NCBI GenBank assembly: GCA_002361935.1
Contig: DESD01000026.1
Coordinates: 38,073-55,871 of the forward strand
Source of the DNA: Ruminococcaceae bacterium UBA3323
Lineage (GTDB): Bacteria > Bacillota > Clostridia > Oscillospirales > Acutalibacteraceae
Direction of reading: 5' to 3'
Length of the DNA stretch: 17,799 nt
How positions within the stretch are numbered: the stretch's first letter is position 1; each line of letters starts with the position of its first letter. Positions 1-6,673 of the stretch are shown here, piece by piece. The position numbers and the translations under genes are program-made. The notes beneath the pieces were generated by a model. It saw only the letters and a program-made list of their open reading frames with translations. It did no database searches and was not told the origin of the DNA.

Positions 1-1521
1 CTTGCTTGGATTTTTCGCAGTAAAATTAATTCTTACAGAATTTGTTGTTAAATCCGATACTGCATTCACGGTTACAGACGGGCTTGTTACTGTTGGGGGA
101 GTTGTATTTCCCGAGGAAGATGAACCTATACCTTTCACTCTTATGTAAAAATGGCTTGGATTCATTTTTCCGGAGCTATTTATATATTCGGAAATCTTAG
201 TTTCACATACACCCTTTGAAGGATTCAGCGCATTGATAACTTTACCGCTTCCTATATAAATACCAACATGTCCCGACCAAACAACTATATCCCCTAACTG
301 AGCATTGGAATCTCCGGTAATTTTTGTTCCGTATTTTGTTGGATTATTATAATAGTCACTGCTTGCAGTTGACAGCGTAACACCAAAATTTTTGAAAACA
401 TAGTATACAAATCCCGAACAATCAAAGCTATTCGGTCCATGTGTATTTAAAACATATGGATATCCTTTAAACTTTTTGGCATACTCAACAACTTGTGAAC
501 CTGTTGTCGAGCTTGATGTGGAACTATTCTTTTTCCATATTGCATAAAAAGTATAAGTATCATTTTTAACTGTAGCGAACCACGAGTTATCTAAAGTACC
601 GCTCCAACGATCGTTATATACCTTTTTTGTGTATCCTTTTGAACTGATATTGCCTGCGGTTTGCCATCCATTGCCATTTGTAGTAAACCATTTATTATCA
701 GATTTTCTGCAAACATTCCAACCTCCAAAGGAATATCCCGTTCTTGAAAAACTGTTTGATGCAAGTGTAAATTTGTTATTGTATTTTACAGTACTTGTTC
801 CCATTGAACCTGTTCCGCCATTGGCATTATATGCTATAGTACAGGTTGCTGTTGGTGCTGCTACAGTATATTTAAAAGTATATACGGCTGTCATTGTATA
901 GGCACCGCCGACTTTATTCTTAACATCATTCCATGCAAAAGTCGCGGGAGGTTCATTAGAAGAATTCCATGAATCATAAATATATACATTTCCTGTAGAT
1001 TTAGTTTTATCTTTGTTGGCTATAATATAATGCGTTCCACCCGAAGATGTTTTCACCTTAATAATGCTGTAATACCCATTTTTTGAATTATTTATAACTG
1101 TATTTGTTAAATTAGATGTAGTAACACCTAAATATGATAATTTATTATTACCGAGTGATTTAGCATATCTTACCGGATTATCTGAATAAACATTTCCTTG
1201 ATTATTAACGTATCCTTTACTGGTAACCCACTTGTAGTATACATCAGGATTAAAAGAAGAACTTTTATTGATTCCCGTTTCATATATAAGTTTTGCTTCG
1301 GCAACTACCCAACAGCCATAGTTTTTCATCCAACTGTATGAACTTTTACCTTGTGACCAACGCTTGTAATCACTATTATAATTTGCTGCATAAGCAGAAA
1401 AGTCAATTCCGGCTGTTATACTAAACAGCATTGTTATTGCAAGCAGAAAGCTTAGCAGTTTTTTGAAATAATGCTTTTGCGGTGCGGCGGAAACACTGCA
1501 CCCTGCAATTTTGTTTTCCAT
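1..1521 (-). CDS. Secreted NlpC/P60 cell-wall peptidase with C39-like and InlB-repeat domains (3' end outside window)
   Basis: The frame is open from the ATG at 1521 to the window edge (507 residues, C-terminus missing). GGAGG lies 6 nt before the ATG. Residues 1-45 form a signal peptide (basic K15-K21, hydrophobic 22-38, AYA cleavage site), so the protein is exported. Residues about 60-215 look like a papain/C39-type domain: C70 in YGCWVVAEA, H164 in GGTHYIIAN, D183 in IYDSW. Residues about 225-330 form an InlB B-repeat-like (Flg_new) fold: YNANGGTGSM, then RTGYSFGGW, ending YAIW. A Ser/Thr linker (333-341) leads to an NlpC/P60 domain (about 343-435) with C368 in FDCSGFVYY, H418 in WSGHVGIYIG and N430 as the likely third residue. 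The family cleaves stem-peptide bonds in peptidoglycan. From 472 a Pro/Thr linker and what looks like the start of a fibronectin-III-like domain run off the window. The C39-like call is less certain than NlpC/P60. Confidence 0.85.
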   Translation of the reverse strand, partial: MENKIAGCSVSAAPQKHYFKKLLSFLLAITMLFSITAGIDFSAYAANYNSDYKRWSQGKSSYSWMKNYGCWVVAEAKLIYETGINKSSSFNPDVYYKWVTSKGYVNNQGNVYSDNPVRYAKSLGNNKLSYLGVTTSNLTNTVINNSKNGYYSIIKVKTSSGGTHYIIANKDKTKSTGNVYIYDSWNSSNEPPATFAWNDVKNKVGGAYTMTAVYTFKYTVAAPTATCTIAYNANGGTGSMGTSTVKYNNKFTLASNSFSRTGYSFGGWNVCRKSDNKWFTTNGNGWQTAGNISSKGYTKKVYNDRWSGTLDNSWFATVKNDTYTFYAIWKKNSSTSSSTTGSQVVEYAKKFKGYPYVLNTHGPNSFDCSGFVYYVFKNFGVTLSTASSDYYNNPTKYGTKITGDSNAQLGDIVVWSGHVGIYIGSGKVINALNPSKGVCETKISEYINSSGKMNPSHFYIRVKGIGSSSSGNTTPPTVTSPSVTVNAVSDLTTNSVRINFTAKNPSK

Positions 1522-1553
1522 AATTATCCTCCAAATATATTTATTTCAAGCAC

Positions 1554-1582
1554 ATTATAGCCCGTTTATGGGCAATTGTCAA
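1554..1582 (-). promoter_or_regulatory. Consensus sigma-A promoter of the NlpC/P60 gene
   Basis: On the minus strand, TTGACA (1582-1577) and TATAAT (1559-1554) are separated by exactly 17 bp, a perfect match to the consensus. Transcription would start near 1547 and give a leader of about 25 nt ending in the GGAGG site. A promoter this strong normally needs a repressor to be silent, and a palindrome occupies its spacer. Confidence 0.85.
1560..1573. promoter_or_regulatory. Candidate operator palindrome inside the promoter spacer
   Basis: GCCCGTTTATGGGC is an imperfect 14-bp palindrome: GCCC/GGGC arms plus an inner T/A pair, 10 of 14 positions symmetric. It abuts the -10 box of the peptidase promoter and fills most of the spacer, where bound protein would block RNA polymerase. 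It is also 3 bp from the -35 box of the divergent regulator gene. Binding by that regulator is an inference. Confidence 0.5.
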
Positions 1583-1604
1583 TATACGAACATCAAATTA
1601 CAAT
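1576..1604 (+). promoter_or_regulatory. Sigma-A promoter of the small HTH regulator gene
   Basis: TTGTCA (1576-1581), a 17-bp spacer and TACAAT (1599-1604) form a near-consensus promoter. Its -35 box overlaps the -35 of the divergent peptidase promoter (1577-1582), so polymerase cannot occupy both at once. The predicted start near 1611 leaves only about 16 nt of leader before the ATG. Confidence 0.75.
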
Positions 1605-1626
1605 AATATAAACAGGAGTTGATTTG

Positions 1627-1824
1627 ATGATTGTTTTTGACAAACTGTGGAAAACGCTGAAAGAAAGAAATATTTCTCAATACAAGCTGATTAAAGAATA
1701 CAAAATAAGCACAGGTCAACTTGACAGACTTAGAAAAAACGGGAATGTTAATACCTATACCCTGAATACGCTTTGTGAAATTCTTGATTGCAAATTGGAA
1801 GATATAGCCGAATACAGAAAATAA
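1627..1824 (+). CDS. Small Cro/C1-type (XRE, HTH_26-like) transcriptional regulator
   Basis: The 65-residue protein is essentially one five-helix Cro/C1 DNA-binding domain with no extra domain. The pattern NISQYKLIKEYKISTGQLDRL (residues 15-35) is the helix-turn-helix, followed by the NGNVNTYTLNTLCEILDC segment typical of helices 4-5. A TTG codon at 1624 could extend it by one residue, but AGGAG at 1614-1618 is better spaced (8 nt) from the ATG at 1627. It is divergent from the NlpC/P60 gene with interlocked promoters, so it is a plausible repressor or switch for that gene, and perhaps autoregulatory. Similar stand-alone HTH_26 proteins are common in Clostridia and in mobile elements; nothing else nearby looks mobile. 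Family call firm, target inferred. Confidence 0.85.
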   Translation: MIVFDKLWKTLKERNISQYKLIKEYKISTGQLDRLRKNGNVNTYTLNTLCEILDCKLEDIAEYRK

Positions 1825-1826
1825 TA

Positions 1827-1859
1827 AAGTGCCGCTGCTGATTCAAAGCAACGGCACTT
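1827..1859. terminator. Convergent (bidirectional) terminator of HTH gene and glnA
   Basis: The arms AAGTGCCG (1827-1834) and CGGCACTT (1852-1859) continue, after one C/A mismatch, as TGCT/AGCA around a 7-nt loop. It lies 3 nt after the HTH stop and 37 nt past the glnA stop on the other strand. The flank at 1816-1826 is A-rich, which gives a U-rich tail for the glnA transcript; the plus-strand tail TATATAATAT is weaker. Confidence 0.75.
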
Positions 1860-1895
1860 ATATAATATGGCATTTCTGCCAACAGAGAGGGCTTA

Positions 1896-3236
1896 TTATT
1901 TTTTCAGATATCTGTCAACTTCCCACTGAGAAATCTGGGTGCGGTATTCATCCCATTCACGCTTTTTGCCTTCAATGTAAGCATTAAATACGTGACTGCC
2001 TACTGTTTCCTTAACAAAAGGATCTTCCTCTGCGGCATAAACAGCATCAATAAGACTTCCCGGAAGGCAATCAATACCGTTTTCCTTAAGCTCATCTGCA
2101 GTTAAATCAAATACATTGAAATCAACAGGAGCAGGAGGAGTCATATTCTTCTTGATACCATCAAGGCCTGCTGCAAGGCAAAGCGCCATTTCTAGATACG
2201 GATTACAGGTTGGATCGGGGTTGCGAAGCTCAACTCTTGTTCCCTTACCTCTTGCTGCAGGAATACGAACAAGGGAAGATCTGTTTGAAGCAGACCATGC
2301 AATGTAGCAGGGAGCTTCATAGCCCGGAACAAGCCTTTTATAGGAATTTACAAGAGGGTTTGAGAAAGCTGCAATACCCTTTACATGAGCAATAATACCT
2401 GCGATAAATGCATAAGCCTCCTTGGAAAGACCAAGCTCATCCTTTTCGTCGGCAAAAGCATTTGAACCATCAGAAAGCCTGTAAAGGCTCATATTTGTAT
2501 GCATACCTGAGCCATTGATACCATAAACAGGCTTTGGCATAAAGGTTGCATGAAGACCATGCTTTGTTGCATAGGTTTTAACAACATGCTTAAAGGTCAT
2601 ACATCTGTCGGCAGTTGTCATAACATCACCGAAGCGGAAATCAATTTCATGCTGTGATTCGGCAACCTCGTGATGGGAGGCTTCAATTTCATAGCCCATA
2701 TCCTCAAGAGCAAGGCAGATATCACGGCGGCAATTTTCGCCGGCATCAATCGGATTAAGATCAAAATAACCGCCAAGGTCTGTCATTTCGGTTGTAGGAT
2801 TTCCGTTTTCATCCTTTTTAAAAAGGAAGAATTCAAGCTCAGGACCCACATTGAAGCCATAGCCCATTTCTGCTGCTTCATCAATAACCTTTTTAAGTAC
2901 ATTTTTAGGATCGCCCATAAACGGCGTTTTATTATCTGACATATAAACAGAGCAGATAAGGCGGGCTGTTGTTTTGCCGCCAAAGGTTCTCCATGGGAAA
3001 AGTGCCCATGTATCAAGATCAGGATGAAGATACATATCGGATTCATCAATGCGAACATATCCGTCTATTGATGAGCCGTCAAACATACATTCATTATCAA
3101 GTGCCTTTTCAAGCTGAGAAACCGTAAGTGAAACATTTTTCATAAGACCGAAAACGTCCGTAAACTGAAGTCTTACGAATTCAACATTCTTTTCAACCGC
3201 ATCTCTGAGTATGTCCTCTTTCGTTAATTTGCTCAT
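1896..3236 (-). CDS. glnA: Glutamine synthetase, class I-alpha
   Basis: ATP-dependent ligation of ammonia to glutamate gives glutamine, the main entry of ammonium nitrogen; the enzyme is a cytosolic dodecamer. The 446-residue length fits the class I-alpha form (Bacillus enzyme about 444). Visible signatures are MFDGSSIDG (51-59), the ATP-site pattern NGSGMHTNMSL, SASNRSSLVRIP and NPDPTCNPYLEMA. R62, in YVRIDESDMYL, matches the arginine responsible for glutamine feedback inhibition in Bacillus GlnA. No adenylylation insert of the beta class is present. The start is the ATG at 3236, 8 nt after GGAGG; a TTG five codons upstream overlaps that site and is rejected. The gene has its own promoter and a leader hairpin. 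No GlnR gene or clear GlnR box is visible nearby. Confidence 0.97.
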   Translation of the reverse strand: MSKLTKEDILRDAVEKNVEFVRLQFTDVFGLMKNVSLTVSQLEKALDNECMFDGSSIDGYVRIDESDMYLHPDLDTWALFPWRTFGGKTTARLICSVYMSDNKTPFMGDPKNVLKKVIDEAAEMGYGFNVGPELEFFLFKKDENGNPTTEMTDLGGYFDLNPIDAGENCRRDICLALEDMGYEIEASHHEVAESQHEIDFRFGDVMTTADRCMTFKHVVKTYATKHGLHATFMPKPVYGINGSGMHTNMSLYRLSDGSNAFADEKDELGLSKEAYAFIAGIIAHVKGIAAFSNPLVNSYKRLVPGYEAPCYIAWSASNRSSLVRIPAARGKGTRVELRNPDPTCNPYLEMALCLAAGLDGIKKNMTPPAPVDFNVFDLTADELKENGIDCLPGSLIDAVYAAEEDPFVKETVGSHVFNAYIEGKKREWDEYRTQISQWEVDRYLKK

Positions 3237-3248
3237 AGTAATTTCCTC

Positions 3249-3292
3249 CAAAATAAAAATAAAAAATGGCGCTCCGAATCAATCGGAACGCC
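3249..3292 (-). promoter_or_regulatory. Terminator-like hairpin in the glnA leader (candidate attenuator)
   Basis: On the minus strand, ten bases GGCGTTCCGA pair fully with TCGGAGCGCC (one G-U pair) around the loop TTGAT (arms 3292-3283 and 3277-3268). The stem is followed at once by a T-rich run, 3267-3249, with T6, T5 and T4 tracts, and then the ribosome site. It lies about 14 nt inside the transcript from the promoter at 3313-3342, so every glnA mRNA from that promoter must pass it. Confidence 0.7.
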
Positions 3293-3312
3293 TTTGTTCT
3301 TACTACACCAAC

Positions 3313-3342
3313 ATTATATACACGATAAGCAAAAAATGTCAA
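3313..3342 (-). promoter_or_regulatory. glnA promoter
   Basis: On the minus strand, TTGACA (3342-3337) and TATAAT (3318-3313) are 18 bp apart. Transcription should start near 3306, giving a leader of about 70 nt that contains the hairpin at 3268-3292. The site lies in the intergenic gap after the upstream capA-like gene, for which I see no clear terminator, so some readthrough into glnA is possible. Confidence 0.8.
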
Positions 3343-3419
3343 CACATTTTTATAATTTTATACACCTTGTGCTGAATGACAAAATAATTTTCACTGTTTT
3401 TTGTGCAATTTAATGCTAT

Positions 3420-4634
3420 TTAGCCTATTTCTATAAATTCTTCAGGGATAATATCTCGCACATATTTTTCAAATTTGGCAGGGGTTGCGCCTTTTTCCCG
3501 CTGGGCATGGGTTTCGGCAATCTCATCCGTATAATCCGAAAGCTTATATACGGAATACTCCCATCTGCCGTTTATTTTTTCATACCAGCTTACAACCGGA
3601 ACAAGCTTTGCAGATGTAACTGTTACACCGTCTGCATTCTTTTGAATTTCAATTTTAGCCATACCGCCGCAAAGCTGATTCAGATTGAGCTGATGAGAAA
3701 TAAAGTTTCCGAGTGAATAATAAACAAGCATCTTTTTGCCAGACTTTTCATTCACTACCCATTCAATCGGCTGAAGCACATGGGGATGACCGCCGATTAC
3801 AATATCCACGCCTAAATCGGAAAAAAGCTTTACATAATCCCTTTGGTAATCAGACACGCTTGTGCTGTTTTCAGTACCCCAATGCGGAAAAGCAACAATA
3901 ACATCGCAGTTGCCCTTTGCCTTATTTACATCCTCGGTTATTTTTTTCTTATCCATCATATTTACGCACCACTGCTTATCATTCGGAAGCGGAATGCCGT
4001 TTGTGCCGTAAGTATAATTCAGAATTGCAAATTTGATGCCGTTTGCCTCATAATAAACAATTGTATTATAATCCTCCTCCGTATCATTAGAGCCTACATG
4101 CTTTACCTCGGGATGATTATCAAAAAATGCACATTCATTCTGAATGCCCTTGAAGCCCTTATCCATCGTATGATTTGTTGCACAGAGAAAAACATCAAAG
4201 CCTGCATCTATTGCCGCCTCGCCCACAGCCCACGGCGTATTGAAAACAGGATAGCCCGTATATTCAAACTCATCGCCGCCAAGAATCGTTTCCTGATCTA
4301 TAACCGCTATATCAGCTGCCGATATATCAGCCTTTATCTTTTGATAAAACGAGGTATAATCCTCCGTACCGTCATCCTTCTGCCCCGATGCAATCAAAGT
4401 ATTATGAATCAGATTATCACCAACGGCAACAAGCGTTGCTTTTGCATTAACAGGAGCCGGTGCAGACTCCTCTGTCTGTTCCTCTGTAACCGGCTCAGTG
4501 GGCTTTTCACCGTCCAGATTTCTTGTAATATATCCGCTGATGGCAAATCCGGATACCACAAAAACAGCAAGAATAACAGGAATCAATATCTCAAAAAGCT
4601 TTTTCTTATCTTTAAAATTTTTCAATTCAAACAC
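3420..4634 (-). CDS. CapA-family membrane-anchored metallophosphatase-like protein
   Basis: This 404-residue protein has a short basic N-terminus, one membrane helix (about 13-35), a Glu/Pro/Thr-rich linker (42-63) and an extracellular CapA (PGA_cap) domain from about 65. The metallophosphatase-like signatures are VGDNLIH (71-77), ATNHTMDKG (152-160), PHWG (250-253), GGHPHVLQP (281-289) and YYSLGNF. CapA/PgsA proteins take part in poly-gamma-glutamate export or anchoring, but most stand-alone members have no proven role. No capB or capC neighbours are present, so a capsule function should not be assumed. The only usable start is a GTG at 4634 with no convincing ribosome site; an in-frame stop lies three codons upstream, and no in-frame ATG occurs until far into the domain. 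The gene is divergent from the cation exchanger gene. Confidence 0.85.
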   Translation of the reverse strand: MFELKNFKDKKKLFEILIPVILAVFVVSGFAISGYITRNLDGEKPTEPVTEEQTEESAPAPVNAKATLVAVGDNLIHNTLIASGQKDDGTEDYTSFYQKIKADISAADIAVIDQETILGGDEFEYTGYPVFNTPWAVGEAAIDAGFDVFLCATNHTMDKGFKGIQNECAFFDNHPEVKHVGSNDTEEDYNTIVYYEANGIKFAILNYTYGTNGIPLPNDKQWCVNMMDKKKITEDVNKAKGNCDVIVAFPHWGTENSTSVSDYQRDYVKLFSDLGVDIVIGGHPHVLQPIEWVVNEKSGKKMLVYYSLGNFISHQLNLNQLCGGMAKIEIQKNADGVTVTSAKLVPVVSWYEKINGRWEYSVYKLSDYTDEIAETHAQREKGATPAKFEKYVRDIIPEEFIEIG

Positions 4635-4660
4635 TTCATTTCATCATTAAACTGTATATT

Positions 4661-4689
4661 ATTCTATCATACGACAATTATTTTATCAA
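4661..4689 (-). promoter_or_regulatory. Promoter of the capA-like gene
   Basis: On the minus strand, TTGATA (4689-4684) and TAGAAT (4666-4661) are 17 bp apart. The predicted start near 4654 gives a leader of only about 20 nt before the GTG, without an obvious ribosome site. Confidence 0.6.
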
Positions 4690-4736
4690 CCAATAAAATT
4701 TTAAGGAAAATATTTCTTAAATCTATTCCCTTTTCA

Positions 4737-4765
4737 TTGACAATTGATGAAAGAAAAGATAAAAT
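4737..4765 (+). promoter_or_regulatory. Promoter of the Na+/Ca2+-exchanger-like gene
   Basis: TTGACA (4737-4742), a 17-bp spacer and TAAAAT (4760-4765) form a near-consensus promoter. The leader of about 25 nt ends in AAAAGGAG (4782-4789), 7 nt before the ATG. Confidence 0.8.
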
Positions 4766-4796
4766 TATTCTATTACATAATAAAAGGAGTATTTCC

Positions 4797-5867
4797 ATGT
4801 TAACAGCTATTTTATCTAGTCCGGTTACTATGTATGTTTTGTTCATAGTCGGTCTTATCTTAATCATAAAGGGCGGCGACTGGTTTGTTGATTCGGCAAG
4901 CTGGATTGCAGAGGTTGCCGGCGTTCCGAAATTTGTTATCGGTGCAACCATCGTTTCCATAGCTACAACTTTGCCTGAAATGATTGTAAGTGTTATGGCA
5001 ACAGCAAAAGGCAATGTTGATATGGCCGCCGGAAATGCCATAGGCTCCGTAACGGCAAATACCGCCATGATTATGGGTATTTTCATAGTTTGCATGCCGT
5101 TTGCAATTAAACGCAAAAGCTTTTCTCCGAAAGCAATTATGATGTTTCTTGCATCAGCAGCTTTGGTTTTGGGCTGTATATTCACACAAAAGCAGGAGCT
5201 GTCTATCCTTGGCGAAAAAAATATGTATTATAATCTTTCAACAATAGGACTTGTTGTTTTAATCGTTATTTTCATTGCCTTCTTTATTGAAAACTTTATT
5301 TCCATGAAAAAGGAACATACGCAGATTGAGCCAAGCCCTGACAACATTGGGCTTCAGCCTGAGGACGGAATCATTCCCACAAGGGAAAAGGCAACCGGCA
5401 GGGACTGGGCAAAAAATATTGCATTCTTCGTTGTCGGTGCAGCAGGAACCGTTATAGGCGCTCAGCTCCTTGTAAATTACGGAACGGAAATTGCGGAAAG
5501 CCTTCATGTTCCGCAGAGAATCATCAGCGTTATTGCTATTGCCATCGGAACTTCGCTTCCTGAGCTTGTTACAACAATTACTGCACTTCGCAAAAAAGCA
5601 GGTTCCCTTTCCGTGGGTAACATCCTTGGTGCAAACATTATTGATTTAACCCTTATTCTTCCTATCTGTTCATTTGTTTCAATGGGCAAGGGAACAGGCG
5701 CTCTTGCCGTTTCGGCAAGCTCCGTTCAGATTGATATGATTGTTTGCCTTGCTGCAATCGCAATTGCAATTATACCAACAATTATTTCCCAGAAATTCCG
5801 CCGCTGGCAGGGAATTGTTATGCTGGCAGGCTATTTAGGATATGTTGCGTATACTGTTTTAGCATAA
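4797..5867 (+). CDS. Calcium/sodium antiporter, CaCA family (YrbG-like)
   Basis: This integral membrane protein of 356 residues shows the internal duplication of the cation/Ca2+ exchanger family. Alpha-1 repeat: VIGATIVSIATTLPEMIVS (48-66) with acidic E61, then GNAIGSVTANT (79-89). Alpha-2 repeat: VIAIAIGTSLPELVTTITA (245-263) with E256, then GNILGANIIDLTLILP (274-289). About ten hydrophobic segments flank a charged cytoplasmic loop (about 168-206). The family exchanges Na+ or H+ for Ca2+; ion preference cannot be read here. The first repeat has GSVTANT where many members have GSNxxN, a modest variation. The start is the ATG with AAAAGGAG 7 nt upstream and a promoter just before it. The same frame is open far upstream, antisense to the capA-like gene, but that part is chance. 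Transcribed alone, with a strong terminator behind. Confidence 0.93.
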   Translation: MLTAILSSPVTMYVLFIVGLILIIKGGDWFVDSASWIAEVAGVPKFVIGATIVSIATTLPEMIVSVMATAKGNVDMAAGNAIGSVTANTAMIMGIFIVCMPFAIKRKSFSPKAIMMFLASAALVLGCIFTQKQELSILGEKNMYYNLSTIGLVVLIVIFIAFFIENFISMKKEHTQIEPSPDNIGLQPEDGIIPTREKATGRDWAKNIAFFVVGAAGTVIGAQLLVNYGTEIAESLHVPQRIISVIAIAIGTSLPELVTTITALRKKAGSLSVGNILGANIIDLTLILPICSFVSMGKGTGALAVSASSVQIDMIVCLAAIAIAIIPTIISQKFRRWQGIVMLAGYLGYVAYTVLA

Positions 5868-5881
5868 TCTGCATAAAAGCT

Positions 5882-5919
5882 AAAAAACCGGGCTGTTTTT
5901 ATAGCCCGGTTTGCTTTTT
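5882..5919. terminator. Bidirectional intrinsic terminator between converging genes
   Basis: A perfect 10-bp stem, AAACCGGGCT (5885-5894) with AGCCCGGTTT (5903-5912), encloses an 8-nt loop. On the plus strand GCTTTTT follows, ending the exchanger transcript 14 nt after its stop. On the minus strand the stem runs into T6 (opposite 5882-5887), serving the LytM/M23 gene that ends at 5939. Confidence 0.92.
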
Positions 5920-5938
5920 GCATAATTTTAATCAATAA

Positions 5939-6631
5939 TTACTCTGTTTTTCCCATAACATCAAGCGGATTTACACTTGCACCGTCAAGCCTTGTTTCAA
6001 AATGAAGATGACTTTCGGCAGAACCCTCACAAGGAACCTTGCCAAGGGTACCGATTGTTGCGCCGATCATAACGGGATCACCCTTGGATACATTAACCAC
6101 ATCAAGGCCGCCGTACCTTGCAACAAGCTTGCCGCCGTGATCTATTTCAACAACCATACCAAGCATATTATCCTTATAAACATTAAGAACGATTCCGTCA
6201 TTGATTGCAAACACGGATGTTCCTGCTTCTCCCTTGAAATCAACAGCAGTATGGCTTCTGTAATCCCCCATTGTCTGATTATAAACAAGTTCTTCCGTAT
6301 AGCCGTTCAAAACAGCCTCGGTAATCGGATATTTATAAAAGCTTTTGTATGGAGTATTTGTATCAAGAAGAGCCATTGACGTGCTTTCCGGAGCAGTTTC
6401 CTTTTCTGTTTCCGGCTCCGTTTCTTCCTCTGTTGTATCCTCTACGGTAACACTTCTCTGAACCGGCTCTGTGGTTTCCTCTATCGTTGTTTGCTCATTT
6501 ACAGGATCGTTGTTTGAAGAGCTTGTTGTAAAATAAACAATAAGCCCAAGAGCGATTATCGAAATACATATAACGGAAAACAACGCTCTTAAATTTTTGT
6601 TTCCCTTTTTAGAATTAGAATTTGCAGACAT
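5939..6631 (-). CDS. Membrane-anchored LytM/M23 endopeptidase, SpoIIQ-like
   Basis: The 230-residue protein has a cytoplasmic basic start, one membrane helix (about 15-34), a long Glu/Thr-rich linker (43-85) and a C-terminal LytM/M23 domain (about 98-226). Zinc ligands are intact: H127 and D131 in HTAVD, H210 in HLHFE, with H208 as catalytic partner; an active D,D-endopeptidase is therefore possible. The run VYKDNMLGMVVEIDHGG, the segment ending NVSKGDPV and the tail ASVNPLDVM follow the pattern of SpoIIQ, the forespore protein of the engulfment channel. Clostridial SpoIIQ keeps the zinc site that Bacillus lost. SpoIIQ identity is an inference; another envelope M23 protein is the alternative. 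I chose the ATG at 6631 because GAGGTG lies 6 nt upstream; a GTG at 6640 overlaps that site. Last gene of the CNNM-pth-mfd operon, 41 nt after mfd. Confidence 0.88.
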   Translation of the reverse strand: MSANSNSKKGNKNLRALFSVICISIIALGLIVYFTTSSSNNDPVNEQTTIEETTEPVQRSVTVEDTTEEETEPETEKETAPESTSMALLDTNTPYKSFYKYPITEAVLNGYTEELVYNQTMGDYRSHTAVDFKGEAGTSVFAINDGIVLNVYKDNMLGMVVEIDHGGKLVARYGGLDVVNVSKGDPVMIGATIGTLGKVPCEGSAESHLHFETRLDGASVNPLDVMGKTE

Positions 6632-6673
6632 ACAAAACACCTCAAGAACATTATGCCCCGAGGTGTTTTGTAT
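6630..6673 (-). promoter_or_regulatory. Hairpin sequestering the ribosome site of the M23 gene
   Basis: A perfect 14-bp inverted repeat (6630-6643 with 6660-6673) surrounds a 16-nt loop. In the transcript its first base is the last base of the mfd stop codon. Its 3' arm contains the GAGGTG ribosome site and the first two bases of the M23 start codon. No U-run follows, so it is not a terminator. A ribosome finishing mfd would cover the 5' arm and open the structure, so translational coupling is the natural reading. Confidence 0.65.

Noticed and set aside
629..901. Plus-strand ORF opposite the NlpC/P60 gene
   Set aside because: It is a shadow of the minus-strand coding frame, without a ribosome site or recognisable domain.
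3237..3251. Longer GlnA start at a TTG codon
   Set aside because: The TTG overlaps the GGAGG ribosome site; the ATG at 3236 has ideal spacing and places R62 at the conserved position.
3268..3306. ANTAR antitermination site or glutamine riboswitch in the glnA leader
   Set aside because: The leader before the stem is only about 14 nt; no two hexaloop hairpins and no known aptamer core are present.
3300..3420. GlnR operator at glnA
   Set aside because: I looked for TGTNA-N7-TNACA near the promoter and found no convincing match.
3420..4634. Poly-gamma-glutamate capsule locus
   Set aside because: Only a CapA-like protein is present; capB and capC are absent, so a capsule role is not supported.
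3843..4796. Open reading frame extending the cation exchanger gene by 318 codons upstream
   Set aside because: It is antisense to the capA-like gene, the added protein is a composition-driven shadow, and the promoter, ribosome site and family start all support the ATG at 4797.
6630..6673. Intrinsic terminator between mfd and the M23 gene
   Set aside because: No U-run follows the 3' arm; that arm contains the ribosome site and runs into the start codon.
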